A DNA stretch of 64,000 bases. Origin: Nesterenkonia sp. LB17. Lineage in GTDB: Bacteria; Actinomycetota; Actinomycetes; Actinomycetales; Micrococcaceae. Positions 8,541 to 17,402 of the stretch are shown in pieces (position 1 is the stretch's first letter; each line of letters opens with the position of its first letter). The stretch covers positions 124,001 through 188,000 of the forward strand of contig NZ_JAJOYX010000003.1 in assembly GCF_022565915.1 (NCBI RefSeq). The letters run 5' to 3'. The notes under the pieces were generated by a model. The model searched no databases, was not told where the DNA came from, and saw only the letters and a program-made list of their open reading frames with translations. The position numbers were made by a program, and so were the translations under genes.

Positions 8541-10116
8541 GATTGGTCTCCCTCCCCGCAGGCTTCGGCTGATCAGCCTCGCCGCCGCTGCCGCGCTGCT
8601 GCTCTCGGGCTGCGTGAACGCCGGTGGGGACGAGGATTCCGGCGCGGCAGACGCTGAGGCGGAGCCGATGACTGCCACCTCGGTGCCGGCGGGCGAACTG
8701 GCCGGCGCGGCCGAGGACTACATCGAGTATTACGAGCAGGACATCGATTGGACCTCCTGCGAGGAGACCATGATGTGCGCCGATGTCACGGTGCCGATGG
8801 ACTGGGCCGATCCGGGGGCACAAACGGATCTCGAGATCCAGATCATCAGCTCCCAGTCCGGCGGAGACCAGGCCGAATATCTGCTCACCAATCCCGGCGG
8901 ACCCGGCTCCTCCGGCTACGACGCGGTCGCCGACTCGCTCGCGATCGCGTTCAGCGAGGAGCTCGTCGAGCACTACAACATCATCGGTTTCGACCCGCGC
9001 GGGGTGCACCGGTCAGCGCCGGTGAACTGCCTGGACGACGCCGAGATGGACGAGTACCGCGCGCAGGTCTCCGACGAACAGCTCGACGCCGAGTCCTCAT
9101 ACGCGGAGGCCCGCGAATCGGCCGCCGAGCTGGCGGCACGGTGCGAGTCCGAGAGCGGCGCTCTGCTGGGACACGTGGACACGCTCTCGGCGGTCCGGGA
9201 CATGGACGTGATCCGCGCCGTGCTGGGTCAGGACGAGCTGAACTACCTGGGCTTCTCCTACGGCACCAAGCTGGGGATGACCTACGCCGAGCACTACGGT
9301 GAGCGGGTGGGGCGCTTCGTCCTGGACGGGATGCTCGACGTCTCGATCGATGCCCACGAGCTGAACAAGGGGCAGGCGCTCGGCTTCGAGGTGGCGCTGG
9401 AGAACTATGCGCAGTGGTGCACCGAGCAGGCGACCTGCCCGGCCGGAGACACCGTGGATGAGGTGGTCGACGGCGTGCAGGAGCTCTTCGCCGGAGTCGC
9501 CGAGAACCCGGCGCAGGGCGCGGACGGACGGACCATCAATGTCTCCACCCTGGTGAGCGGCTTCATCACCCCGATGTACAGCCGCGCGAGCTGGCCGCTG
9601 CTCTCCGAGGCGCTGACCATGGCCCTGGTGCAGCAGGACTTCACCAGCTTTCAGTACTTCGCGGACCTGCAGTCCGGGCGGAGCCCCGACGGCAGCTACG
9701 GATGGATCAACAGCTTCGTATTCACCGCCGTGATGTGCCTGGACTATCCGATGCCGCAGGACCCCGATCAGATCGAGGCCGAGTTCGAAGAGGTCTCCGA
9801 AGAAGCCCCCACCTTCGGGCCCTACCTCGGGCACAGGGCCGTTGTCTGCGAGGAATGGCCCGTTCAGAACGTGGCGGAACCCTGGGAGCCTGAGCTCAGC
9901 GAGGTCGACGAGCTGCTCATGATCGGCACCACCGGAGACCCTGCCACCCCGGTGGAATGGGCGGAGAACATGCACGAGCAGGTGCCGCAGTCTGCGCTGA
10001 TCATCCGCGAAGGCGAAGGGCACCTGGCGTACCGGTCAGGCAACAGCTGCGTGGATCAGGCGGTGGACGGGTATCTGCTCGGCGGGGAGCTGGCCGAGGG
10101 TCGCGAAGATTGTTGA
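8533..10116 (+). CDS. Secreted lipoprotein alpha/beta hydrolase, tripeptidyl-aminopeptidase type
   Basis: 527-residue exported hydrolase. A lipoprotein signal (about 1-27, lipobox LLSGC with C27) anchors it outside the membrane. The alpha/beta fold has oxyanion loop LTNPGGPGSSGYDA, GFDPRGVHRSAPV, nucleophile S242 in LGFSYGTKLG, and a C-terminal TAP-like domain with the aspartate in GTTGDPATPVEWA and the histidine in EGEGHLAYRS. Probably cleaves short peptides or esters from the N-terminus; substrate unknown. Overlaps holB by eight bases, so translation is likely coupled. Confidence 0.88.
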   Translation: MPEIGLPPRRLRLISLAAAAALLLSGCVNAGGDEDSGAADAEAEPMTATSVPAGELAGAAEDYIEYYEQDIDWTSCEETMMCADVTVPMDWADPGAQTDLEIQIISSQSGGDQAEYLLTNPGGPGSSGYDAVADSLAIAFSEELVEHYNIIGFDPRGVHRSAPVNCLDDAEMDEYRAQVSDEQLDAESSYAEARESAAELAARCESESGALLGHVDTLSAVRDMDVIRAVLGQDELNYLGFSYGTKLGMTYAEHYGERVGRFVLDGMLDVSIDAHELNKGQALGFEVALENYAQWCTEQATCPAGDTVDEVVDGVQELFAGVAENPAQGADGRTINVSTLVSGFITPMYSRASWPLLSEALTMALVQQDFTSFQYFADLQSGRSPDGSYGWINSFVFTAVMCLDYPMPQDPDQIEAEFEEVSEEAPTFGPYLGHRAVVCEEWPVQNVAEPWEPELSEVDELLMIGTTGDPATPVEWAENMHEQVPQSALIIREGEGHLAYRSGNSCVDQAVDGYLLGGELAEGREDC

Positions 10117-10121
10117 ACTTT

Positions 10122-10166
10122 TTTCTACCGGTTGTAGAAACTGCCTTGTAGACTCTGACTACCGGT
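10122..10166. repeat. Inverted repeat and duplicated CTACCGGT in a promoter region
   Basis: TTTCTAC (10122-10128) and GTAGAAA (10134-10140) form a 7-bp dyad with a 5-base loop; CTACCGGT at 10125-10132 recurs at 10159-10166. It sits between the hydrolase stop and the universal stress protein start, so it may be an operator or a weak terminator. Confidence 0.35.
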
Positions 10167-10235
10167 GACGACGACGTCCACACGGCCTTTCTGACTCATC
10201 GGTCCTTTTCAGCTGATCTGCGTTAGGACACTGCC

Positions 10236-11267
10236 ATGAACACAGAAGCTCCGCTCACACCAGATGCGACGTCATCCGATTCCCAGACTCACGATGCCCA
10301 CACCTCGAGCGCTCCGGAGCCGACGGCTGGCGGTGAACAGGCACGGGCCCCGCGCCCGCTCGGCGTCCTCGTCGGGTTCGACGGTTCACCCAACGCCACC
10401 TCCGCACTGCGCTGGGCGGCCCGCGAGGCGCACTTCCGTGGTCTCCCGCTGACGGTGATGAGCTCCTTCACCATCCCCCCCGCGGTGAGCGGATACCTCG
10501 AGAGCTTCCCGGATGCCGGGGGCCAGACCTTGGCGCGGCAGGCCACGGAGAAGACGCTGAACACGGCGCGGGAACAGCTTGCAGGACATGCCGGCGAGGT
10601 CACCTATCGGCTGGAGCACGGCGACGCCGCAGGGTTGATGGTCCATCTCTCGGGCTCAGCTGAGCTGTGCGTGGTCGGAAGCCGCGGCCGCGGCGGTTTC
10701 ACCGGGCGCATCCTGGGATCCGTGGCAGCCGCCCTGCCAGGCCACGCACACTCCCCCACGGTGGTGGTCCCACACACCGACGAGTCCAGCGTGGGCGAGG
10801 GTCCCGAGGCGATCAGCACCGCTGACACCCGGCCGGTGGTCGTCGGCATCGACGGATCTCCACATTCCCGGCGAGCCTCCGTGCAGGCCGCTCGAACAGC
10901 GATCAGCCACGGCACCCGACTGCAGCTGGTGATGGCGCTGCCACCGCTGACGACAGCGGCCATGTGGTATCCGGAGCTTGCCGCCCGCGAGCAGGCGATG
11001 GTGCAGACCCGGGTGGATGACCTGAACAGGGACCTCGACGTGGAAGTCGGCTGGATCCAGGCGCAGTTCCCGGAGCTCTCCGTCACCGGTTCCGTCGAGG
11101 AAGGCTTCCCGGTCAATGTGATGCAGGAGATGGGCAGCAAGGCACAGCTGACAGTGGTCGGCACCCGAGGTCACGGAGGAATGCGCAGCGCGCTGCTTGG
11201 CTCGGTCTCCCGCGAGCTGCTGCACCACGCGACGGCTCCGGTGATGGTCGTCCCAGCTCACGACTGA
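10236..11267 (+). CDS. Universal stress protein, tandem UspA domains
   Basis: 343 residues with two Usp domains (about 35-180 and 200-343). Both carry the nucleotide-binding pattern GxxGx9GS: GSRGRGGFTGRILGS in the first and GTRGHGGMRSALLGS in the second, so both halves probably bind ATP. The first 35 residues are Ser/Thr/Ala-rich and likely disordered. TAGGAC (10224-10229) is 6 bases upstream of the ATG. A second tandem Usp lies at 50936-52000. No DosR box was seen upstream. Confidence 0.93.
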   Translation: MNTEAPLTPDATSSDSQTHDAHTSSAPEPTAGGEQARAPRPLGVLVGFDGSPNATSALRWAAREAHFRGLPLTVMSSFTIPPAVSGYLESFPDAGGQTLARQATEKTLNTAREQLAGHAGEVTYRLEHGDAAGLMVHLSGSAELCVVGSRGRGGFTGRILGSVAAALPGHAHSPTVVVPHTDESSVGEGPEAISTADTRPVVVGIDGSPHSRRASVQAARTAISHGTRLQLVMALPPLTTAAMWYPELAAREQAMVQTRVDDLNRDLDVEVGWIQAQFPELSVTGSVEEGFPVNVMQEMGSKAQLTVVGTRGHGGMRSALLGSVSRELLHHATAPVMVVPAHD

Positions 11268-11333
11268 GCGAGCTTTGACCGCGGTGGGGTGCACCAGTAA
11301 AGTGAACCTTCGTGCGCCTCACCGCGGTGCCAC

Positions 11334-11406
11334 GCCGCCTTAGCTCAGTCGGTAGAGCGATTCACTCGTAATGAATAGGTCGCCGGTTCGATTCCGGCAG
11401 GCGGCT
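11334..11406 (+). tRNA. tRNA-Thr (anticodon CGT)
   Basis: Complete cloverleaf: acceptor GCCGCCT (11334-11340) pairs with AGGCGGC (11399-11405); anticodon stem ATTCA/TGAAT encloses loop CTCGTAA with CGT at 11367-11369; T-loop TTCGATT. CCA is not encoded. Confidence 0.96.
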
Positions 11407-11735
11407 CCGATGAGCCTCTGACCTGCAGTTATATTCAGTTCGGAGGATTGTCCCCTGTCTGCACGCTGAACCTGGGCTTCAGACAAGGGTCAACATTCGG
11501 GCGGGAGGCACGGCCCTCCCGCCCGAATTCTGTTTTCGTGGCTCGGAGTCGGGCGGAGCCCACCCGCTGGCCTCGCCTAGAACTGCACCTTCGCCCCATG
11601 ACCGGCCATACGCTCGGCGAAATCGATGAATGCCCCGCACCGACGTGGCCCTCGGATCCCCCGGAATCATCCTGGCGAGCATCGCAGAGATCGCCGACCA
11701 CAGGACGTAGAGCGAACCGGTGCCTCCGGTCCAGT
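11407..11735. other. Non-coding stretch after tRNA-Thr
   Basis: No supportable gene. It holds the hairpin at 11495-11528; the remainder is GC-rich sequence without recognisable coding similarity and leads into the DUF305 remnant. Confidence 0.5.
11495..11528. terminator. Hairpin terminator downstream of tRNA-Thr
   Basis: 14-bp perfect stem, 11495-11508 with 11515-11528, six-base loop, followed by TCTGTTTT on the plus strand. Confidence 0.8.
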
Positions 11736-12099
11736 CCCGAAGCTGCCGAGCTCACCCAGGAGGTCATCAATGCCCGGGGCCGAGCGCACGAATGCCCTGC
11801 GCAACACATGTGGGGCAGACCCTGGTGCCACAGAGGACCTGGATCATGGCTCCCGGGCCGGGATGAGCGGGATGATGAGCGAGGCGGACATATCCACCCT
11901 CGAAGGCACGGAAGCCGCCCGGCTGCACCTGGAACAGATGATCGTCCATGACGAGGGTCAGGTCGAAATGGCTCATCTGCAGGTCGCGCAGGGACAGAAT
12001 CTGGAGGGCGTCGAGCTGGCCCGCCACGTGGTCGAGGACCAGGAGGCGGAGATCGCCGAGATCGAACGGATGCTTCAAGAGCTGCCGGAGGCTTCCTGA
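11736..12099 (+). pseudogene. DUF305-family remnant, truncated and frameshifted
   Basis: Two consecutive pieces of one DUF305 protein lie in different frames. The first (about 11736-11830) reads AAELTQEVINA and resembles the end of the first DUF305 repeat; the second (about 11860-12099) reads SGMMSEADISTLEG, LEQMIVHDEGQVEMAH and ends EIAEIERMLQELPEAS. The N-terminal half with signal peptide and first histidine motif is missing, and the usual HH of the second motif is VHDE. DUF305 genes commonly neighbour copper oxidases, as here. A short functional product from an internal start cannot be excluded. Confidence 0.55.
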
Positions 12100-12178
12100 C
12101 CGCTCCGGCGTCTGGCATCGTCGCACTCGTGCGGCAGCCGATGGAGAGCAGCAATCCGAGCCACGAAGGAGGACCGTG

Positions 12179-12463
12179 ATGATGTGGGACAGCGGAATGG
12201 GAGGGGGCATGGGCTGGATGTGGTTCTTCTGGCTCCTGCTGATCGTGGGAACGGTCGTGATCGTGATCGTGCTTGTGCTTGTGCTTCTGAAAGCTCTCAC
12301 CGGCAGTTCCGGCGACGGGAGCCGCCAGGGCGGTTCGGCTCCGCCGACCGGTGCGCGCCCGCGCCGGTCCCGGGAGATCCTCGAGGAGCGCTACGCGCGC
12401 GGGGAGATCAGCACCGAGGAGTTCAGCGAACGGCTGCGGACCCTGGAAGAGGGTGACCGGTGA
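12179..12463 (+). CDS. Small membrane protein with C-terminal SHOCT domain
   Basis: 94 residues: a Met/Gly/Trp-rich start, one transmembrane helix (about 15-40), a disordered Ser/Gly linker and a SHOCT motif (EILEERYARGEISTEEFSER). SHOCT modules are short oligomerisation or tethering segments. GTG (12176) and ATGs (12179, 12182) are in frame; 12179 is best spaced from GAAGGAGGA. The stop overlaps the multicopper oxidase start by GTGA, so the two are coupled. Confidence 0.85.
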   Translation: MMWDSGMGGGMGWMWFFWLLLIVGTVVIVIVLVLVLLKALTGSSGDGSRQGGSAPPTGARPRRSREILEERYARGEISTEEFSERLRTLEEGDR

Positions 12464-13944
12464 GCCCGCTGACACGACGGCAGCTGCTGGCCCTGGGTGC
12501 GGTCGGGGTCGGCGCTGCGGCCGCGGGTGCAGGCGGGCTGTGGTGGACCAGCGGCGGCGGCGTGACCCGCGGCGGCGGCCGGGGGCTGGTGCAGCCCGAG
12601 GTGCTGGCCAGCCGGGACGGGGTCCTGGACCTGGCCTTGGAGGCCGCCCCCGCCCGGGTGCGGATCGGGGCGCGTGAGGCGAGCGTGCAGGCTTTCAACG
12701 GGTCGCTGCCCGGACCCACCCTGCGGGTCCGGGGTGGGGACACGGTCCGGGTGGCGATGACCAACGGTCTGGAGACCCCGACGAACCTGCACGTGCACGG
12801 GTTGCACGTGTCTCCTGAGAACAACGGGGACAACCCCTTCGTGAGCATCGACCCTGGTGAGTCCTTCGACTACGAGTACGTCCTGCCGCAGGACCACCCG
12901 CCCGGCACCTACTGGTACCACCCGCACAAACACGGGCACGTGGCCGACCAGATCGCTGCCGGGCTCTACGGGACCATCGTCGTCGAGGACCCCGATCCTG
13001 TCCCGGTGGCCCGTGAGCGCGTCCTGGTCGTCTCCGACATCACCCTGGACGGCTCCGGCAACCTCGCCGAGGTCTCCCCACGGCAACGAATGATCGGCCG
13101 GGAGGGTGAGACCGTGCTGGTCAACGGTCAGGTCCGACCCGAGGCCGACGCAGCCCCCGGGGAGCGGGAGCTGTGGCGGGTCGTCAACGCCTGTCCCTCC
13201 CGGTACCTGAGCCTGACCCTGGACGGGCAGGACCTGCGACTGCTGGCCCGCGACGTCGGCCGGCTGCCCGAGCCGGTGGACGTCACCGAAGTGACACTGG
13301 CCCCCGGCAACCGCGTGGAGCTGCTGGTGGACACCCGCGAGGGCACCTCCACGCTTCGCGCCACCCCAGTGGAACGCGGGAGCATGGACACCATGATGGG
13401 CGGGGCCACGCCCGGAGACGGCCCCGGCAACGACGAGCCGATCGACCTGCTCATCCTCGAGGTCGCCGGGGACCCGGCCGGGGAGGCCGGGCCCGTGCCC
13501 GCGGGTCCGGCCCTGCGGGACCTGCGCGACGAGCCGGTCGCGGCCCGGCGCACCATTGACTTCGCCATGGGCATGGGCATGGGCGACAGGATGGGCCGGA
13601 TGCGCGGTCCCGGGCAGATGATGTCCTTCACGATCGACGGGCGCGAGTTCGACGCTGAACGCACCGACCAGCGGGGCCGGGTGGGCACCGTGGAGGAGTG
13701 GATCCTGACCAACTCCAGCCCCATGGACCACCCGATGCACCTGCATGTGTGGCCCATGCAGGTCGTGATCGACGGCGGCAGCGACGTCTCCGTGCCGCGG
13801 TGGCAGGACGTGGTCAACATCCCGGCCTTCGGAGAGGTGACGGTCCGGGTGGCCTTCGAAGACTTCGACGGCCGCACCGTCTACCACTGCCACATCCTCG
13901 ACCACGAGGACCTCGGCATGATGGGCACCATCGAGGTCCGCTGA
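12460..13944 (+). CDS. Multicopper oxidase (CueO/laccase-like), Tat-exported
   Basis: 494 residues. The N-terminus carries a twin-arginine signal (TRRQLLALGAVGVGAAAAG). Copper ligands appear in the expected order: HVHGLH, WYHPHKHGH, HPMHLHVWP and the type-1 copper segment YHCHILDHEDLGMM. A Met-rich insertion (SMDTMMGG; MGMGMGDRMGRMRG around 367-387) resembles the copper-sensing loop of CueO, so cuprous oxidation and copper tolerance is the likely role. Coupled to the SHOCT protein and downstream of the DUF305 remnant, together suggesting a former copper-handling cluster. Confidence 0.92.
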   Translation: MSPLTRRQLLALGAVGVGAAAAGAGGLWWTSGGGVTRGGGRGLVQPEVLASRDGVLDLALEAAPARVRIGAREASVQAFNGSLPGPTLRVRGGDTVRVAMTNGLETPTNLHVHGLHVSPENNGDNPFVSIDPGESFDYEYVLPQDHPPGTYWYHPHKHGHVADQIAAGLYGTIVVEDPDPVPVARERVLVVSDITLDGSGNLAEVSPRQRMIGREGETVLVNGQVRPEADAAPGERELWRVVNACPSRYLSLTLDGQDLRLLARDVGRLPEPVDVTEVTLAPGNRVELLVDTREGTSTLRATPVERGSMDTMMGGATPGDGPGNDEPIDLLILEVAGDPAGEAGPVPAGPALRDLRDEPVAARRTIDFAMGMGMGDRMGRMRGPGQMMSFTIDGREFDAERTDQRGRVGTVEEWILTNSSPMDHPMHLHVWPMQVVIDGGSDVSVPRWQDVVNIPAFGEVTVRVAFEDFDGRTVYHCHILDHEDLGMMGTIEVR

Positions 13945-14337
13945 CACCGGTGCATACCGCACCGGCCAACGAAGGAGCAGCACGACCCACGACGATGCCC
14001 ACGCGCACGGGACAGACGGGCAGCGACAAAGGGAGCGGAAGCTGACCTTGATGTGACTTCTCGCCCCCCATGGTCGAGGTGTTCAGCTCATATCCTGACC
14101 TCCGCTGTTCGGCTGCCCGCCCGTCCAAGACTTGATGCTCGGCCTGATTCACGACTCGTTCCACCAAAAGTGTCGAGTACCTGTCGACAGGTCAGTACGG
14201 CGCTCGCGGCGTGACCAGACCTGTCACCGATTGGTTCGGCGGACCCACCCGTGTCTGCTCGTGGAGTTTGGAGACCAAGGCTCCCCTGCCAGTGATATCC
14301 GACATATGCTGAGATCTATCTATTATCGGGGGCAGAC
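13945..14337. promoter_or_regulatory. Intergenic region with a 14-bp perfect palindrome
   Basis: No gene seen. ACCTGTCGACAGGT at 14179-14192 is a perfect 14-bp palindrome, about 145 bases before the two-component kinase start; it could be an operator. GGGGG just before 14338 may be the kinase ribosome-binding site. Confidence 0.4.
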
Positions 14338-16032
14338 GTGGAGACTCCAGCTTCAGATTTTCGCGACCTCTACGCTCCCGACGTGACCACACCAAGCCGA
14401 GCCGAAATGGTGCGAAGCAACCACTTCCTGACAGATCAGCACGGATTGCTGAGCCTGCTCCAAGCAAGTCAACTCGTGACTGGGGATCTTGATCTCGATC
14501 AGGTCCTCCACAACCTTGCAGAATCGGCGCGAACTCTGGTGGACGCGCGATTCGGAGCCCTCGGGGTCGTTGATGACCATGGCACCATGGAGCGATTCAT
14601 CCACGTCGGGATGTCCCCCGAGCTCGTCAAGCAGATGGGATCCCCTCCCCGCGGACTCGGCGTTCTAGGTGCCGTTCTGACCGGTGGCGCGCCGATCCGG
14701 CTGCGGAATCTGACAGAGGATCCTCGTTCCGTGGGCGCACCGCTGGCACACCCCGCCATGAAGGCGTTTCTCGGTGTCCCCATCACGATTCGGGGAAGCA
14801 CCTATGGCGCCCTCTACCTCACCAACCCCTCCGAGAAGGCTTTCACCTCACATGATGAGGCTCTGGTCAAAGCTCTGGCGGCGACCGCGGCGACAGCGAT
14901 CGACAACGCACGCGTCTACGAACGATCCCGTCGCGCTCAGGAACTCAGTGCAGCGCTGAGCGAGGTCGCGGCGAAGCTGTTGGCGGCGGAGGGCGGCGAA
15001 GTGTTTGGTGTGCTTGCAGAGAGCGTCGTCTCTCTCACCGGCGCGCAGCTGGTCAGCGTCGTGGTCTCTGAAGCTGTGGGCCGTGATTTCTATGTCCACA
15101 CTGCTCGAGGAGACCGTGCCACACAGATCGAATGTTCCTCAGTTCCTTGGATGGATTGCGTCCTCGCCCGAGCCATGGATGGGGAGCCCGGCATCACGCC
15201 GGAGGGGGGAGGCGAACCCGTTCCGTTCGCCGATGACATTCCGAGCGCCTCGATGGTTGCGGTGCCTCTCGTCGTGGATGGTGACCGCGTGGCGGCACTA
15301 TGCGCCACCCGGTCAGCCGACGAATCACCGTTCACCGACGATGATCTTGAGCTGCTCAAGGAGTTTGCCGCCCAGGCCGGTCTCGCTATCGCCCTTGCCT
15401 GGGCCCGGGCGGATCGGCAACGACTGGAAATCGTCGACGAGCGCGCCCGCATCGCGCAGGATCTCCACGACCATGTCATCCAGCGACTCTTCGGAACCGG
15501 GCTGGGGCTGGAGGCGCTGGCGTCGGCACACCCTCAACTCAGCGACAGCATTGAAGCACACGTGACACAGATCGATGCGGCGATAGGTGACATTCGAACC
15601 GCCATCTTCACCCTGCAGACACGCACCGGCGCTGAGGCCACCCGTCACCGTCTCCTCAGGATCCTCACGGAGCTCTCCGACACGTTGTCTGCACAGCCGC
15701 GAATCACCTTCGTCGGAACCATCGACCTCATCATCGTCGGTTCCCTGGCTGACGACGTCGCAGCAGCCCTGCGCGAGACGCTATGCAATGTCGCACGGCA
15801 CGCCGACGCCACAACGATTGAGGTGGAGATCACCGCGACTCCCCACACCGTGACTCTCAGAGTCGATGACGACGGCGTAGGGCTCCCCTCCGACACATCC
15901 CGACGCAGCGGCACCGACAACCTGCGGGCCAGGGCTCGGGCTCACGGCGGCGACTTCACGCTCTCCCCGCGCGGCGCCGGAGGCACCCGCGCGCTCTGGT
16001 GGGCACCCGTAAAATCTCCGGGGCTGCCATGA
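14338..16032 (+). CDS. GAF-domain sensor histidine kinase, DosS/DevS-like
   Basis: 564-residue kinase without transmembrane segments. Two GAF domains (about 45-195 and 215-355) are followed by a HisKA_3 domain with H377 in AQDLHDHVIQRLFGTG and a HATPase_c domain with DDDGVGLP and GTDNLRARARAHGG. In mycobacteria the first GAF of this family carries haem and senses oxygen, CO and NO; whether this one binds haem cannot be told here. The stop overlaps the DosR-like partner by ATGA. Starts at a GTG. Confidence 0.9.
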   Translation: METPASDFRDLYAPDVTTPSRAEMVRSNHFLTDQHGLLSLLQASQLVTGDLDLDQVLHNLAESARTLVDARFGALGVVDDHGTMERFIHVGMSPELVKQMGSPPRGLGVLGAVLTGGAPIRLRNLTEDPRSVGAPLAHPAMKAFLGVPITIRGSTYGALYLTNPSEKAFTSHDEALVKALAATAATAIDNARVYERSRRAQELSAALSEVAAKLLAAEGGEVFGVLAESVVSLTGAQLVSVVVSEAVGRDFYVHTARGDRATQIECSSVPWMDCVLARAMDGEPGITPEGGGEPVPFADDIPSASMVAVPLVVDGDRVAALCATRSADESPFTDDDLELLKEFAAQAGLAIALAWARADRQRLEIVDERARIAQDLHDHVIQRLFGTGLGLEALASAHPQLSDSIEAHVTQIDAAIGDIRTAIFTLQTRTGAEATRHRLLRILTELSDTLSAQPRITFVGTIDLIIVGSLADDVAAALRETLCNVARHADATTIEVEITATPHTVTLRVDDDGVGLPSDTSRRSGTDNLRARARAHGGDFTLSPRGAGGTRALWWAPVKSPGLP

Positions 16033-16691
16033 TCCGGGTCTTCCTCGTCGATGATCACGAGGTCGTGCGACGTGGCATCGCTCAGCTCATCGATATCGAA
16101 CCAGGTATGGAAGTGGTAGGAGAATCTGCCACCGCGCGTGGCACCCTTGGCCGAGTCGCGGCGACGCTGCCCGACGTTGCGGTGCTGGACGTCCAGCTTC
16201 CGGACGGCAGTGGCATAGAACTGTGCCGCCGCATCCGTTCAGCTCATCCCGAGATCCCGTGCCTGATCCTCACCGCCTACGACGACGACGCGGCCAGCAT
16301 CGCCGCTGTCGTGGCGGGCGCATCTGGGTATGTGCTCAAGAATATCCACGGCCGACACCTGATCAAGTCCATCCTCCGAGTCTCCCAAGGGGAGAACCTT
16401 GTCACCCCCGATCTTGCCCGGAGGGTCCACGCTTCCCTCAGTGCCAAGACCGCGCAGGCACAGGAGCAGGCCGCGAAAACGGCGCGAATCGATCTCACCC
16501 TTCGTGAGACCCAGATCCTGAAGCTCATCACTGAAGGGCTCACCAACCGGCAGATCGGGGAGCGGCTGAGCCTGAAGGAGAAGACCGTGAAGAACTACGT
16601 CTCGGGACTTCTGGCGAAGCTCGGAATGGACCGCCGCACCCAGGTCGCCGTCTACGGGGCGAGGATGAGCGTCGGGGACTCCGCCGACTAG
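16029..16691 (+). CDS. NarL/LuxR-family response regulator, DosR/DevR-like
   Basis: 220 residues. The receiver domain has acidic VDD (8-9) and phosphoacceptor D54 in VAVLDVQLPDG; the C-terminal LuxR helix-turn-helix is LTEGLTNRQIGERLSLKEKTVKNYVS-like. An upstream in-frame GTG (15999) exists, but the ATG at 16029 gives the family start MIRVFLVDDHEVV and the ATGA overlap with the kinase. Two sequences matching the DosR box lie downstream (16741 and 17439), supporting DosR-type specificity. Confidence 0.9.
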   Translation: MIRVFLVDDHEVVRRGIAQLIDIEPGMEVVGESATARGTLGRVAATLPDVAVLDVQLPDGSGIELCRRIRSAHPEIPCLILTAYDDDAASIAAVVAGASGYVLKNIHGRHLIKSILRVSQGENLVTPDLARRVHASLSAKTAQAQEQAAKTARIDLTLRETQILKLITEGLTNRQIGERLSLKEKTVKNYVSGLLAKLGMDRRTQVAVYGARMSVGDSAD

Positions 16692-16740
16692 GCCAGAGCC
16701 CGCCGTCGAGATGCGGGAGAGGTTTCCATGCAGAGACGGT

Positions 16741-16754
16741 GGGACCTCCGGCCC
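16741..16754. promoter_or_regulatory. DosR-type box upstream of the BON-domain gene
   Basis: GGGACCTCCGGCCC fits the DosR (dormancy) box of GGGAC(T/C)NNNG(T/G)CCC type and lies about 75 bases before the ATG at 16831. The adjacent two-component pair is DosS/DosR-like. Confidence 0.6.
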
Positions 16755-16830
16755 TACAGGATGCCGAGCCCTTAGACCACAGTGGCATTAGACCCGCAGC
16801 TCTGTGGGCAGTGACCAGAGGAGTTCGTCT

Positions 16831-17402
16831 ATGCAGATCGCATCAACGGCCGAGACTCCCACGGACCGCGCCCTCCAGACCGCAGCGGCAGTGGATCTCA
16901 AGGGAACCCCGGATCAAGATGCATCCAGGGTGACAGTACTGACGGAGTGGTCGTGAACCCGGTGGCTTCGCAATGGGTCGCAGATTCCGATATCCGCAGA
17001 ACCGTTGAGCGAGCCTTGACCTGCGACACCGCTGTGCCCCGGGCAGTCAAGTCTCAGGTGCTGAACCGCCACATCACCCTGACCGGTGAGGTGGACTGGG
17101 ACTTTCAACGCGAAGCCGCCCAGCTGGCGGTCCAAGACCTCTGCGGAGTGAAATCTCTGGACAACCAGATCACCCTGATCGACCGCACGCCTGCGGAGAA
17201 CGCTGAACAGCGGCTGAAGAACGCCATGTTGCGAAACCCGCAGCTCGACGCCCGCGACGTGAGGGTCACCATCTTGGGCGACACCGCCATCCTGACCGGG
17301 CATGTGACATCTCTGGCGCAGAAGAAACAGGCAGGTCTGGCGACCTGGGCCTGCCCCAACGTGACCCGGATCGACAACCGACTGGCCGTCCGACCGTACT
17401 GA
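16831..17402 (+). pseudogene. BON-domain protein, internal deletion and frameshift
   Basis: Reads as one BON (OsmY-like) protein broken in its first domain. The ATG at 16831, with AGAGGAG about 9 bases upstream, opens a 41-codon frame ending at 16956 (TDRALQTAAAVDL, DASRVTVLT). Coding continues in another frame from the GTG at 16947 with NPVASQWVADSDIRRTVERA, LNRHITLTGEVDWDFQREAA and a third BON repeat, NAEQRLKNAMLRN to 17402. Intact relatives have a continuous first BON here, so roughly 30 residues plus frame were lost. BON proteins bind phospholipid surfaces under stress. The 151-residue product from 16947 could still be made. Confidence 0.65.
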
